Part shown: piece by piece, positions 42,690 to 51,845 of the stretch | Layout: every line of letters begins with the position of its first letter | How positions within the stretch are numbered: position 1 is the first letter of the stretch | NCBI RefSeq assembly: GCF_900188335.1 | Contig: NZ_FZOY01000009.1 | Coordinates: 124,001 to 188,000, forward strand | DNA from: Tropicimonas sediminicola | GTDB taxonomy: Bacteria; Pseudomonadota; Alphaproteobacteria; Rhodobacterales; Rhodobacteraceae | Reading direction: 5' to 3' | Length of the DNA stretch: 64,000 nt | Program-made: the position numbers and the translations under genes | Notes under the pieces: model-generated | What the model was told of the DNA's origin: nothing | What the model saw: the letters and a program-made list of their open reading frames with translations, nothing else | Database searches by the model: none

Positions 42690-44285
42690 TCAGACCGGCT
42701 TCACGCCACAGAAGCTCACGTTGATGCCAAGCTCCTTGGCCAGCGCGGCCCTGGCCATCATGGCGCGGTCGGCCTCGGCGGCGGAGGTCGCATATGCGAG
42801 CTGGATATGGTTCGCCTTGTGCCGCGCCATCATCTGGTCGCGGGTGACGCCGGTCAGCACCGCATGCATGATCGGCCACTGCGGCGTGGTCGCCTCGAGC
42901 CTGCGCCGGGTCTCCTCTTCGGGCAGCGAGATCGCCTGCCCGCGCCCGATGTCCATGTGGAGCGCCCCGCCCTCGACAAAGATCCGGGACCAGATGATCT
43001 CGCCCGGCTTCGCGACGCCGTGCAGGGTGCCGCCGCCATTCGGGAAGAACATTGGCGGCTGCCGGAAGCTATCCGACCCGGCCCAACCGCCTTCATTGTG
43101 GGCCGGCGGCACTGCGCCGGAGATCAGGAAGACCCAGACGTATTCGTCGGTACTGCCGCTCTCGTCGGGTCCCCCCCACCGCAGGTCGTGCAGCGTGTTC
43201 TCGACCGGCTGCCCGAGTGCCTTGTGAAGGCGGTTGATCAACAGGCCGTCGAGCCCCGCGCATTCATCGACCTCGTTGAAATGGGGGATCGGCTCGCCCT
43301 TGCGGATCACGCCGTTCGGTCCGGCCACGTCCGGCCGGTCGCTGTTGTTGAGCGTGCCCTCCACCAGGTCGGAAGCCGGCATCAGGTCCTTCAGGCCTTG
43401 CTGGTACTGGATCCCGATGGCTTCGCAGCCGAATTCGTCGGCCATGCGGACCGCGGCGATGTACATCCGGCACTGGTCGAGCACCTGCGCCTCGGTCAGG
43501 TCCTCTTCGTGGTTCTCGCCCAAGTGGAACCTGAACCCCTTCGCCAGATACCATTCGTAGACGGCCCGCGCCTCGGCCTCGGGCACCTGCATGGCGGCGT
43601 AGTAGAGCGCCGATTGCGACAGACGCTCCTTGAAGACGCCCATCGGCAGGAGCAGTTCGTCGGGGATGATGGCGTTGTGCATCCCCATGCACCCCTCGTC
43701 GAAGACGCCCATGATGACCTTCTCGCGCAGCATCGACTGAACGATGGAACTCACGATGGCAACATCCGCCTCCGGCAGGTTCAGATCCGGACACGGGGTG
43801 ACGTGGTCCGTCTCGTGGGTGACCTTGCCGGTCTCGAGCCACTCATCGAGCGCGCGCTCGAAATAGGGGTCGTCGAAATTCTCGCTCCAGATCGTGGAAT
43901 AGGGCACACCGGCCTTGGTGAGGGAGCCGTTCAGGTTGAGCATCCCCACCAGCCCCGGCCACTGGCCGGACCAGTTGGCCAGCGTCAGGATCGGGCCGCG
44001 GTGATGGTAAAGCCCGGCAAGGACGTGATGCGAGTATTGCCAGACCGCCTCGGCCACGATCAGCGGCGCATCCGGGTCGATGCCGGCAAAAACGTCCATC
44101 CCCTCGCGCTGGCTGCCGATGAAGCCGTGGCCCTGCGGCTTGACCGGATGCCCGCGGGTGATCGTGCGGCCCTTCGCGGCGACCACCTCCATCAGGCGAT
44201 CTTCCATCGCCTTCTGGGCCGGCCAGCAGACCATATTCGCGCTCTCGCGCAGGTCTCCGTTGGCAATCAGAACGATGTCTTTCAT
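42690..44285 (-). CDS. L-fucose/D-arabinose isomerase-like protein
   Basis: A 531-residue member of the FucI/L-arabinose isomerase superfamily (E. coli FucI has 591 residues). Metal-site and core segments are [54 protein letters not shown] and a C-terminal [13 protein letters not shown]. The family converts aldoses to ketoses (L-fucose to L-fuculose, D-arabinose to D-ribulose) with Mn(II). A very strong AGGAGG site precedes the ATG at 44285. The next gene on the strand is a D-ribulokinase-like kinase, which favours D-arabinose as substrate. Confidence 0.82.
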   Translation of the reverse strand: MKDIVLIANGDLRESANMVCWPAQKAMEDRLMEVVAAKGRTITRGHPVKPQGHGFIGSQREGMDVFAGIDPDAPLIVAEAVWQYSHHVLAGLYHHRGPILTLANWSGQWPGLVGMLNLNGSLTKAGVPYSTIWSENFDDPYFERALDEWLETGKVTHETDHVTPCPDLNLPEADVAIVSSIVQSMLREKVIMGVFDEGCMGMHNAIIPDELLLPMGVFKERLSQSALYYAAMQVPEAEARAVYEWYLAKGFRFHLGENHEEDLTEAQVLDQCRMYIAAVRMADEFGCEAIGIQYQQGLKDLMPASDLVEGTLNNSDRPDVAGPNGVIRKGEPIPHFNEVDECAGLDGLLINRLHKALGQPVENTLHDLRWGGPDESGSTDEYVWVFLISGAVPPAHNEGGWAGSDSFRQPPMFFPNGGGTLHGVAKPGEIIWSRIFVEGGALHMDIGRGQAISLPEEETRRRLEATTPQWPIMHAVLTGVTRDQMMARHKANHIQLAYATSAAEADRAMMARAALAKELGINVSFCGVKPV

Positions 44286-44742
44286 CGGAATCCCCTCCTG
44301 GCTCCTCTTCCGGTCGGGTCGCAGCAGGCGTGCTGCGGCGCCGTATTTCCTCCGACCCGCGACAACGCGAAGGCCGGCGCGCACAGGTCGGGCCAATCGG
44401 CCATGACCGGTCGCGGCTCATCTGCGGTGAAGGGATTGCGCCGAGCGGAAGGGGCCGGGCACGCCGCGCCCATCGCCCCGAAACACGGCATCACTCCTCC
44501 CTCCAGCACCATACCACCACTGCTTCACCCCCCTTGCCCCAAGGGATCACAGGGCAACACGCCTCAGCCACGTGGCGAGTCGAAATCGAAACGTTTCTAC
44601 AGCCAAGGAACTCCACGCACCCCATGCTGTCAAGTCCGCGCAACAACAGCGCGTCAGCAATAAGCGCCCCCCGGAGGAATTGCCAAGGAACCGGTTTCTC
44701 TGTACCGAGATGAGACAACAGTATCCCGGAGGCTCGAACGGC
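44286..44742. promoter_or_regulatory. Divergent regulatory region of the isomerase/kinase genes and LacI gene
   Basis: This 457-bp region lies between the isomerase gene (leftward) and the LacI gene (rightward). It contains a perfect 10-bp palindrome GAAACGTTTC at 44588-44597 with a central CG, the core shape of LacI-family operators. Another AAACGTTTC occurs inside the regulator gene near 44836. No gene is recognised in the region. Confidence 0.55.
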
Positions 44743-45759
44743 ATGGCAACGATCCGCGATGTGGCAAAGGCCGCCGGCGTTTCCGTTTCGACCGTATCTC
44801 TGGCGCTGAACCAGAAGGAACGGGTCAGCAGTAAAACGTTTCGAAAGATCATGGACGCGGCCGAGGCGACGGGCTATGTCGCCAACCCGATTGCCAAGAG
44901 CCTCCGCAAGGGCCGCAGCCCGTTCGTCAGCCTGATCGTATCTGATATCCGAACCTATTTCGCGCAGATGTTCCTCGCGGAGTTCGAACACCGTGCCTTC
45001 GAGAAAGGCTACCTCCTGACGCTCTCCGACAAGTCCGGCGTCGCCAGCGACGAGGCGGCGGTGATCCGGCAGCTGATCGCGCAACGGGTTGCCGGGGTCA
45101 TGATCTCTCCCACGCAGCAGACGGCCGACCTGTTGCCCCGGCTCGACGCCGCGGGCATTCCCGTGGTGCTGTTCGACCACCAGGTGCCCGGCACGCCCTA
45201 TGATTTCGTGGGGCTCGACAACCGACTGGCGGTGAGCATGCTCGTTCGGCACCTCTTCGGGCTCGGCCATCGTCGGATCGCGTTCATCGGCGGGGAGACC
45301 GGGCATTGGTCGGCCGTCGAGCGCGAGATCGGTTTTCGGACGACCATGGAAACCCATGGGCTCGAGATCGAGGCCGACACCGTCCTGTCCGGCGACTACA
45401 CGCGGGCCAGCGGCTACCAGGCAGCGACCAGATTGCTCTGCGCACCGCGCCCGGTAACCGCGATCGTGGCGGCCAACAACGAGATGATGGTCGGAACCTT
45501 GCAGGCGGCGCAGGAATTCGGCTTCCGCTGTCCGGAGGACCTTTCCGCCTGCTGTATCGACGAAGCCCCGTGGGGCGACGTGTTGCGCCCGCGCGTGACC
45601 CATGCGGCGCAGCCGGCGCGGGATATGGCCGTTCAGGCCTGCACCTGGCTGATGGAGCGGCTGGAAGATCCGAATGCGGACATCGCACCGCGGTCGAGGG
45701 CTTTCGAGCCCCGTTTCGTCTCCGGCGAGACCACGGATCGTCCCGCCGAACGCGCCTGA
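44743..45759 (+). CDS. LacI family transcriptional regulator of the isomerase/kinase genes
   Basis: A 338-residue regulator. The helix-turn-helix TIRDVAKAAGVSVSTVSLAL occupies residues 3-22, the hinge helix is near 50-60, and the sugar-binding domain follows (SLIVSDIRTYFAQMFLAEF, GVMISPTQQ, LDNRLAVSMLVRHL). The ATG at 44743 follows GGAGG by eleven bases and places the HTH at the N-terminus; 44710 is an in-frame alternative. It is convergent with rbsK by 16 bp and divergent from the isomerase gene, its most likely target. Confidence 0.92.
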   Translation: MATIRDVAKAAGVSVSTVSLALNQKERVSSKTFRKIMDAAEATGYVANPIAKSLRKGRSPFVSLIVSDIRTYFAQMFLAEFEHRAFEKGYLLTLSDKSGVASDEAAVIRQLIAQRVAGVMISPTQQTADLLPRLDAAGIPVVLFDHQVPGTPYDFVGLDNRLAVSMLVRHLFGLGHRRIAFIGGETGHWSAVEREIGFRTTMETHGLEIEADTVLSGDYTRASGYQAATRLLCAPRPVTAIVAANNEMMVGTLQAAQEFGFRCPEDLSACCIDEAPWGDVLRPRVTHAAQPARDMAVQACTWLMERLEDPNADIAPRSRAFEPRFVSGETTDRPAERA

Positions 45760-45775
45760 GACCCGGCCATTCCGA

Positions 45776-46696
45776 TCACTGACCCCCGAGCAGCGCCTCC
45801 ACCTCCGCCAGAGTCGGCGCGGAAGACGACGCGCCTGCCTTGGTCGTCGACAGGGCGCCACATGCGGCTGCGAAGCGGATCGCCTCGCCGAGCGGTGCGC
45901 CCTGGCTCAAGGCATAGCCCAACCCGCCGTTGAAGCAGTCCCCTGCAGCGACCGTGTCGATGCTGTCGACCTTGAAGGGCGGCACGAAGCCTTCGCTCTC
46001 GGCATCCTGGTAATACACGCCGGCCGCGCCGAGCTTGACCACGGCCGCCGCGACGCCCTGCGCACGCAGCATCCCGGCGGCCCTTGCGGCCTCTTCGGGA
46101 TTGCCCGGCCGCAGCCCGACCAGCAGTTCCGTCTCGGTCTCGTTCGGGGTCACGATATCCACCCGCGCGAGCACGTCCGCCGGAAGCCCCCCCCGGGGCG
46201 CAGGCGCCGGATCGAGGATCACACGCCCACCCGAGGCGCGCACGATATCGGCGGCCAGAAGGCCGGCGTCGAGCGGCGTCTCCAGTTGGAGAAGCAGGAC
46301 CGAAGCGCCTTCCAGCGCCCCGCGACAGCGCTCAACGTCGCTGGCGTCGATCGCCATGTTGGCGCCGCCCACCACGGTGATGCAGTTCTGCGCCTCGGCA
46401 TCCACCCCGATGACGGCGATGCCGGTTTCCGCCCCGGCATCGACCAGCACCCCGTCGGTCGACACTCCGGTCGACCGGAGGTCCGCCAGGGCGCGCTGGC
46501 CAAAGGTGTCGTCCCCGACGCGGCCGATGAGCACGGTGGGCGCCCCCAGTCGCGAGGCGGCGACCGCCTGGTTGCAGCCCTTGCCACCGAGCCCGATGGC
46601 GTAACGGTCGCCATGCAGCGTCTCGCCGGGGCGCGGAAGCCGCGCGCCATAGGTGGTCAGGTCGATGTTGATGCTACCGAATACGGCGATGGACAT
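45776..46696 (-). CDS. rbsK: Ribokinase
   Basis: A 306-residue PfkB-family kinase of normal length. The N-terminal SIAVFGSINIDLTTYG, the GGKGCNQAVAASRLGA substrate-site motif, NETETELLVG and the C-terminal KVDSIDTVAAGDCFNGGLGYAL (anion hole and catalytic Asp near residue 255) match ribokinase. It phosphorylates D-ribose to ribose 5-phosphate with ATP in the cytoplasm. It is the last gene of the rbs operon, 15 bp after the LacI regulator gene. Confidence 0.93.
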   Translation of the reverse strand: MSIAVFGSINIDLTTYGARLPRPGETLHGDRYAIGLGGKGCNQAVAASRLGAPTVLIGRVGDDTFGQRALADLRSTGVSTDGVLVDAGAETGIAVIGVDAEAQNCITVVGGANMAIDASDVERCRGALEGASVLLLQLETPLDAGLLAADIVRASGGRVILDPAPAPRGGLPADVLARVDIVTPNETETELLVGLRPGNPEEAARAAGMLRAQGVAAAVVKLGAAGVYYQDAESEGFVPPFKVDSIDTVAAGDCFNGGLGYALSQGAPLGEAIRFAAACGALSTTKAGASSSAPTLAEVEALLGGQ

Positions 46697-46711
46697 TGGA
46701 CAGCTCGCTTT

Positions 46712-47704
46712 TTATCTGACGGAATCCCGGATCACGAGTTCCGGTGTGTGTCGTATGACCTCCGGCAGGCTCGCGCCGGTCTCGAGGTTGGCGATCAGGA
46801 TCTCGGCCGCCTCGAGCCCGAGGCCGAAGCCGGGCTGGCGGATGGTCGTAAGCCCGGGCACGAGGTAGGACGCGATCTCGAGGTCGTCGTAGCCGATGAC
46901 CGAGATGTCGCGCGGGATCGCGAGCCCGTGCTCGGCAATGGCACGATAGGCCCCCATCGCCATCAGGTCGTTGAAGGCAAAGACCGCGCTCGGCGCCGGA
47001 GTCTGCGCCAGCAGGTGCTGCATCGCCTGGTATCCGCCCCCGGCCGACAGCTCTCCGACCGCCACGCGCTCTTGCGGAAGGGAAATGCCCGCGGCCTCCA
47101 GACCCGCCCGGAAACCGCTCAGACGGTCGGCGGAGCGCGGATGGCTCGCCGGCCCGGTCAGGCAGCCGATCCGGATATGCCCGCGCGACACCAGCAGCCC
47201 GGCCGCCAGCCGCCCGCCGGCAATGGAATCGTCTCCGATCGTACCGGTATGCGGCATCGGCGCGGAATCCAGCACCACGCGCGGCAAGGTTCCGAGGCTT
47301 TCGAGTTCGGCCTGAAAATCGGCGTCCCGGCTCGTCGTCATCACGGCGAGACCGTCGATCCGCTTCTGCATCAGGGTTTCGAGATAGGTGCGCTGCCGGC
47401 CCGGTTGATCCCCGCAATTGCAGAGGATCAGGCTGTAGCCGGCGCGAAAGCACCCCTCTTCCACCCCGCTGATGACCTCCGCGAAGAACGGGTTCGTCGA
47501 CGAGGTGACGAGCATGCCGAGCGTCCGGGTGCGTTTGCTCCGCAGTGCGCGGGCAAGATAGCTCGGTTGGTACCCAAGGTCGTCAACGGCCTTCTGGACC
47601 GCCGCCATCGTGTCGGGCGAAACGAACCGAGTCTTGTTGACGACGTGGGAGACGGTGGAGACGGAGACCCCCGCGGCCTGCGCCACGTCCTTGATGCTTA
47701 CCAT
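46712..47704 (-). CDS. LacI family transcriptional regulator in the ribose operon
   Basis: A 330-residue regulator. The HTH SIKDVAQAAGVSVSTVSHVV is at residues 3-22, with a hinge near YQPSYLARALRS, then a ribose-binding-protein-like domain (TLGMLVTSSTNPFFAEVISG, VFAFNDLMAMGAYRA, DISVIGYDDLEIASYL). It sits between rbsB and rbsK, an uncommon position compared with rbsR at the end of the E. coli operon. By location it is the RbsR equivalent. The likely target site is the AAACGTTT element upstream of rbsD. Confidence 0.92.
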   Translation of the reverse strand: MVSIKDVAQAAGVSVSTVSHVVNKTRFVSPDTMAAVQKAVDDLGYQPSYLARALRSKRTRTLGMLVTSSTNPFFAEVISGVEEGCFRAGYSLILCNCGDQPGRQRTYLETLMQKRIDGLAVMTTSRDADFQAELESLGTLPRVVLDSAPMPHTGTIGDDSIAGGRLAAGLLVSRGHIRIGCLTGPASHPRSADRLSGFRAGLEAAGISLPQERVAVGELSAGGGYQAMQHLLAQTPAPSAVFAFNDLMAMGAYRAIAEHGLAIPRDISVIGYDDLEIASYLVPGLTTIRQPGFGLGLEAAEILIANLETGASLPEVIRHTPELVIRDSVR

Positions 47705-47771
47705 ACGGTCTCGACCTTGGCAGGCGGGAGAGCGGGCGACGCCGCTCTCCCCGGTTGCATGAAGGGCAACC

Positions 47772-48653
47772 TTACTTCTGGATCAGCTTGAGCGGAACCG
47801 GGGTGTATTCCGGCACGGCTTCGCCCTTGAGGATCTTGTCGGCGGTCTCGACGCCGAGCGCACCGATCATGCCGGCCTGCTGGGCGACGGTGGCGAGCAT
47901 GGTGCCGTCGTTGACGGCGGCCACGGCGTCGTCGGTCCCGTCGAAGCCGATCACGAGAATGTCGCGCTTGGCGGCCTCGATGGCCTTGATCGCGCCGAGC
48001 GCCATCTCGTCGTTATGGGCGAAGACGACATCGATCTCGGGCTGCGCCTGAAGGATGTTCTCCATCACGTTGAGGCCCTTGGTCCGGTCGAAATCGGCGG
48101 CCTGGGAGGCGACGATGCTCAGCCCCTCGACGGCGTCGATCCCCTTGTTGAAGCCCTCGCCGCGATCGCGCGCAGCCGAGGTGCCCGGCACGCCCTGCAG
48201 TTCCACGACCTTCGCGGTCCCCTCGAAGGTGCTGTTGACCAGCTCCGCCGCCATCTCGCCGCCCTGAACGTTGTCGGAGGCGACGTGGGAGACGACCTCG
48301 CCGCCCGAGGCGCCGCGGTCCAGCGTCACCACCGGCACGTCCTTGCGGTTGGCGGCGCGGATCGCGCTGCGCACGGCGTCGGAATCGGTCGGGTTGATCA
48401 TCAGCAGCTTGACGTCCTTGTTCAGCACGTCCTCGACGGCGGCCAGTTCCTTGGCCGGGTCGTTCTGGCTGTCGAGCACGAGCAGCTCATACCCGAGTTC
48501 GGACGCCTTGCCCTCGGCGCCTTCCTTGAGGGTGACGAAGAACGGGTTGTTCAGCGTCGAGACGACCAGCGCCAGTGTGTCGGCTGCGAAGCTGGGCGCG
48601 GTGCTGCCCAGCAGCATTGCGGTGGCGGTGGCCAGGCCAAAGAGCTTTTTCAT
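47772..48653 (-). CDS. rbsB: Ribose ABC transporter substrate-binding protein
   Basis: A 293-residue periplasmic binding protein, the length of E. coli RbsB. A signal peptide covers residues 1-23 (ending SFA). The mature domain shows [64 protein letters not shown] and [17 protein letters not shown], all classic ribose-binding protein segments. It delivers D-ribose to RbsAC. It is the fourth gene of the rbs operon. Confidence 0.94.
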   Translation of the reverse strand: MKKLFGLATATAMLLGSTAPSFAADTLALVVSTLNNPFFVTLKEGAEGKASELGYELLVLDSQNDPAKELAAVEDVLNKDVKLLMINPTDSDAVRSAIRAANRKDVPVVTLDRGASGGEVVSHVASDNVQGGEMAAELVNSTFEGTAKVVELQGVPGTSAARDRGEGFNKGIDAVEGLSIVASQAADFDRTKGLNVMENILQAQPEIDVVFAHNDEMALGAIKAIEAAKRDILVIGFDGTDDAVAAVNDGTMLATVAQQAGMIGALGVETADKILKGEAVPEYTPVPLKLIQK

Positions 48654-48686
48654 GACAGGTTTCCTCCGGTTTGTGTCATGTGGGAG

Positions 48687-49646
48687 TTACTTGGACGTCG
48701 CCTTGCTGCGGCCATCGAGGACCACGGCAAGCAGGATGACGGCGCCTTTCGCGATCATCTGGTAGTAGGACGAGACATCCATGATGTTCAGGGCGTTGTT
48801 CAGCACGCCGATGATGAGCGCGCCAATCAGCGTGCCGGTGATCCGGCCGCGCCCGCCGGCCAGCGAGGTGCCGCCCAGCACGACCGCCGCGATGGCGTCG
48901 AGTTCGTAGGCAAGGCCGGCGGTGGGCTGCGCCGATTCCAGGCGCGCGGTCAGGATGATGCCCGCGAGCGCCGACAGCGCGCCCGAGATCGCGTAGACGA
49001 TGACCTTGACGCGGGAGACGTTCACGCCGGCCAGCTGCGCCACCTGCTCGTTGCCGCCGATGGCATAGACATAGCGACCAAGCCGCGTGTAGTTCAGCAC
49101 GTACCAGCAGGCGAGAAAGACGACACCGGCGATGACCACAGGGATCGGGATACCGGCGATGTAGCCGCCGCCCACCTCGTAGAAGCTGTTGGCGACGTCG
49201 AAATCACCCGTCGAGATCGGCCGGCCATCGGTGTAGACGAGCACGAGCCCGCGCACCATCGTCATGCCGACCAGCGTCGCGATGAAGGCCTGCACACCGA
49301 AGAAGGCGATGATCGAGCCCGACGCGGCCCCGAGCGCGGCCCCGATCACAAGGGTCGTCAGAAGCGCCACGATCAGCGGCGTGTCCGCCGCGATCATCGA
49401 GGCGCAGACCGCCCCCGCGAAAGCCAGGATCGAGCCCACCGACAGGTCGATGCCCGCGGTCAGGATCACGAAGGTCATCCCCATCGCGATGATCGCGTTG
49501 ATCGATGTCTGCCGCAGGATGTTCAGCAGGTTGTCGACGGTCAGGAAGTTGGGCGAGTACAGAGACACCGCCGCCATCAGCACGATCAGGCCGATCAGCG
49601 GGATGTTCTCCATGACGAATGTCCTGAAATCGAAAGACCGTGTCAT
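48687..49646 (-). CDS. rbsC: Ribose ABC transporter permease
   Basis: A 319-residue RbsC-type permease with eight to ten hydrophobic segments. Family markers are DNLLNILRQTSINAIIAMGM, VILTAGIDLSVGSILAFAG, VLNYTRLGRYVYAIGGNEQ and LDAIAAVVLGGTSLAGGRG, the conserved loop contacting RbsA. The 3' ends of rbsA and the 5' end of rbsC overlap by 4 bp, so the two are translationally coupled. Confidence 0.94.
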   Translation of the reverse strand: MTRSFDFRTFVMENIPLIGLIVLMAAVSLYSPNFLTVDNLLNILRQTSINAIIAMGMTFVILTAGIDLSVGSILAFAGAVCASMIAADTPLIVALLTTLVIGAALGAASGSIIAFFGVQAFIATLVGMTMVRGLVLVYTDGRPISTGDFDVANSFYEVGGGYIAGIPIPVVIAGVVFLACWYVLNYTRLGRYVYAIGGNEQVAQLAGVNVSRVKVIVYAISGALSALAGIILTARLESAQPTAGLAYELDAIAAVVLGGTSLAGGRGRITGTLIGALIIGVLNNALNIMDVSSYYQMIAKGAVILLAVVLDGRSKATSK

Positions 49647-51148
49647 TGAACCGTTCCCTCCGTAAGCCCGGCCACCGTGCAGCGCATGATTGCTTCCTGA
49701 TCCGCCTCGCCGCGGTCGAAGCTGCCGGTCAGCAGCCCGTTCGACATCACGAGAATGCGGTCGGAGATGCCGAGCAGTTCCGGCATGTCCGAGGACATCA
49801 GCAGGATGCAGAGTCCCTGCGCCTTGAGTTCGTTGATGAGTGTGTAGATTTCGCGTTTCGCGCCCACGTCGACGCCGCGGGTGGGTTCGTCGAGGATCAG
49901 GATCCGGGGCTTGGGCACCAGCGACTTGGCGATGGACACCTTCTGCTGGTTGCCGCCCGACAGCTGTGAAACGACCGCGTCGATCCCGTGCGTCTTGATC
50001 GAGAAGGCGTTGATGTAGTCGGTGATCTCGGCCCGTTCCGCCCGCTTGTCGATGTGGCCGCTTGAGCCGGAGAACCGGAAGAGCCCGGTCAGCGACATGT
50101 TGCGCCGGAGGCCGTGGGACTGGATCAGCCCCTCGAGCTTGCGGTCCTCGGTCACGTATCCGATGCCCGCTCGCACGCCGTCGCGCGGGGTGCCGATACG
50201 CATCGGCGCGCCGTCGATCTCGATGGTCCCGGCGGTCGCCGGGTTGGCGCCGTAGATCGCCTTGCCCAGCTCGGTGCGCCCTGCCCCGACCAGGCCCGCA
50301 AAGCCGACGACCTCGCCGGCGCGCGCCTCGAAGGAGACCTCGCGGACGCCCCGGGCGACCAGCCCCTCGACCTTGAGCCGCACCGCCGCGGGCACCGCCG
50401 GCACGAAGGGATATTGATCGGAGAGCTCGCGGCCGACCATGTGGCGGATCAGCGTGTCTTCGTCGATCTCGGAGACCGGCCCCTGGTGGACCATCGCGCC
50501 ATCACGCAGAACGGCCACGTCGTCGCACATCTGGAAGATCTCTCCCAGCCGGTGCGAGATGAAGACGAGCCCCTTGCCCTCAGCCCGCAGGTGATCGACG
50601 ACATCGAAGAGGATCTTTGTCTCGACGTCCGTCAGGGAGTCCGTCGGCTCGTCCATGATGATGACTTCGGCATTCATCGACAGCGCGCGGGCAATCTCGA
50701 CCATCTGCTGCTGGGCGATGGAGAGCTTGCCGGTTTCGGTCCGGGGATCGATGTTCTGCTTGAGCTGGCCAAGCCAATGGCGCGACTCGCGGTCGATCTC
50801 GCCCCAGAGGATGCGGCCCGTGCTGTCCACCGGCTCCCGTCCGAGAAAGATGTTCTCCCCCACCGAAAGAGCGGGCAGCAGGTTCAGCTCCTGGTGGATC
50901 ATCGCGATCCCGGCGTCCATCGATTGCCGGGCATTCGCGAAGCGGGCTTCCTGTCCGCGGTATTTCATGGAACCGGCGTCCCGGCGGTAGATGCCGGTAA
51001 TGATCTTCATCAGGGTTGATTTGCCGGCGCCGTTCTCTCCCGCGAGGGCCACGACATGGCCAGACTCGACGGTGAAATCCACGCCCTGCAGCACACGCAC
51101 CGATCCGAATGCCTTGTCGACGCCCCGAAGTTCGAGAAGTGCAGTCAT
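49643..51148 (-). CDS. rbsA: Ribose ABC transporter ATP-binding protein (double ATPase)
   Basis: A 501-residue fused ATPase with two ABC halves. The first has Walker A GENGAGKST and signature LSIAQQQMVEIARAL; the second has GLVGAGRTE in place of a standard Walker A (typical of the degenerate second site) and LSGGNQQKVSIAKSL. Walker B sequences are MDEPTDSL and LDEPTRGVD. This is the characteristic RbsA/MglA layout. The ATG at 51148 was chosen because the ATPase domain begins directly; the frame runs upstream into rbsD. Confidence 0.94.
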   Translation of the reverse strand: MTALLELRGVDKAFGSVRVLQGVDFTVESGHVVALAGENGAGKSTLMKIITGIYRRDAGSMKYRGQEARFANARQSMDAGIAMIHQELNLLPALSVGENIFLGREPVDSTGRILWGEIDRESRHWLGQLKQNIDPRTETGKLSIAQQQMVEIARALSMNAEVIIMDEPTDSLTDVETKILFDVVDHLRAEGKGLVFISHRLGEIFQMCDDVAVLRDGAMVHQGPVSEIDEDTLIRHMVGRELSDQYPFVPAVPAAVRLKVEGLVARGVREVSFEARAGEVVGFAGLVGAGRTELGKAIYGANPATAGTIEIDGAPMRIGTPRDGVRAGIGYVTEDRKLEGLIQSHGLRRNMSLTGLFRFSGSSGHIDKRAERAEITDYINAFSIKTHGIDAVVSQLSGGNQQKVSIAKSLVPKPRILILDEPTRGVDVGAKREIYTLINELKAQGLCILLMSSDMPELLGISDRILVMSNGLLTGSFDRGEADQEAIMRCTVAGLTEGTVQ

Positions 51149-51168
51149 CTCCTGTCCTTTCGCGTCTC

Positions 51169-51588
51169 TCAGAACGTCACGCCGGCATGGAGGATGATGT
51201 TCGCATAGGGCGTGACCTCGCCCGTGCGGATCACCGCCTTGCAGGACGCCGTCTGCTGCTTGAACGCCTCGTGCGGCACGGCATCCACCGCGATCGGCTT
51301 GCCCTGCGCCGCCTCGAGCGCCGCGATCCGGGCCAGCACCTCGCCATGCAGGGCCGGCTGCGTATCCACCAATTCCTGCGCGATGCTCACCCGCTCGACG
51401 CAAAGCTCGCCGGTCACCGCATCCAGCACATCGAGGAAGCGCGGCAGCCCCTGCGTTACGGCCAGGTCGATCCGCTCGACACCGTCCGGGATCGGCAGGC
51501 CGGCATCGCCAATGCACAGGCTGTCAGTATGACCCATGAAGGCCACGGTGCGCGCGATCGGTCCGTTCAGAAGAACAGCCTTTCTCAT
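51169..51588 (-). CDS. rbsD: D-ribose pyranase
   Basis: A 139-residue RbsD family protein. The conserved start MRKAVLLNGPIARTVAFMGHTD contains the catalytic histidine region, followed by DAGLPIPDGVERIDLAVTQG, and the C-terminal YANIILHAGV motif. It interconverts the beta-pyranose and furanose forms of D-ribose so that transported ribose suits ribokinase. GAGGAG precedes the ATG at 51588. As the first gene of the rbs operon it lies just downstream of the AAACGTTT operator candidate. Confidence 0.93.
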   Translation of the reverse strand: MRKAVLLNGPIARTVAFMGHTDSLCIGDAGLPIPDGVERIDLAVTQGLPRFLDVLDAVTGELCVERVSIAQELVDTQPALHGEVLARIAALEAAQGKPIAVDAVPHEAFKQQTASCKAVIRTGEVTPYANIILHAGVTF

Positions 51589-51638
51589 GATCTCCTCCAT
51601 CATGGGGCTGTGAGTCTGGCGCGACCCTACGCTTAAAA

Positions 51639-51662
51639 AAACGTTTGCGCAAAGCTTTTCGC
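51639..51662. promoter_or_regulatory. Candidate RbsR-type operator upstream of rbsD
   Basis: AAACGTTT (51639-51646) is an 8-bp palindrome with the central CG of LacI-family operators and resembles the E. coli RbsR site core. It is followed directly by GCGCAAAGCTTTTCGC (51647-51662), an imperfect 16-bp palindrome with two mismatched positions. Both lie 51-74 bp before the rbsD start. No gene overlaps them. Confidence 0.5.
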
Positions 51663-51845
51663 AACGAACTCGGTGAAGCCTGACCGGGAGCAGGCAGGCA
51701 AGGCCGAACGTGGGGCAGCAAAAGCGCGGGATCGGTTGCCAGACGTGGGGGCAGCGTGCTTGGCGGCAGCATCAAAGGCACTACAGTGCCCCCCGATTCG
51801 CATCGCAAAGCCAACGAGCACCCAGGCTCAAGGAGCATCATCCCC

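Noticed and set aside
42807-44663. A 618-codon plus-strand frame opposite the isomerase gene.
   Set aside because: Antisense to a FucI-like enzyme with conserved metal-site motifs and a strong AGGAGG start signal.
45674-47791. A 705-codon plus-strand frame opposite ribokinase and its LacI neighbour.
   Set aside because: Mirror of well-conserved minus-strand genes; no domain pattern.
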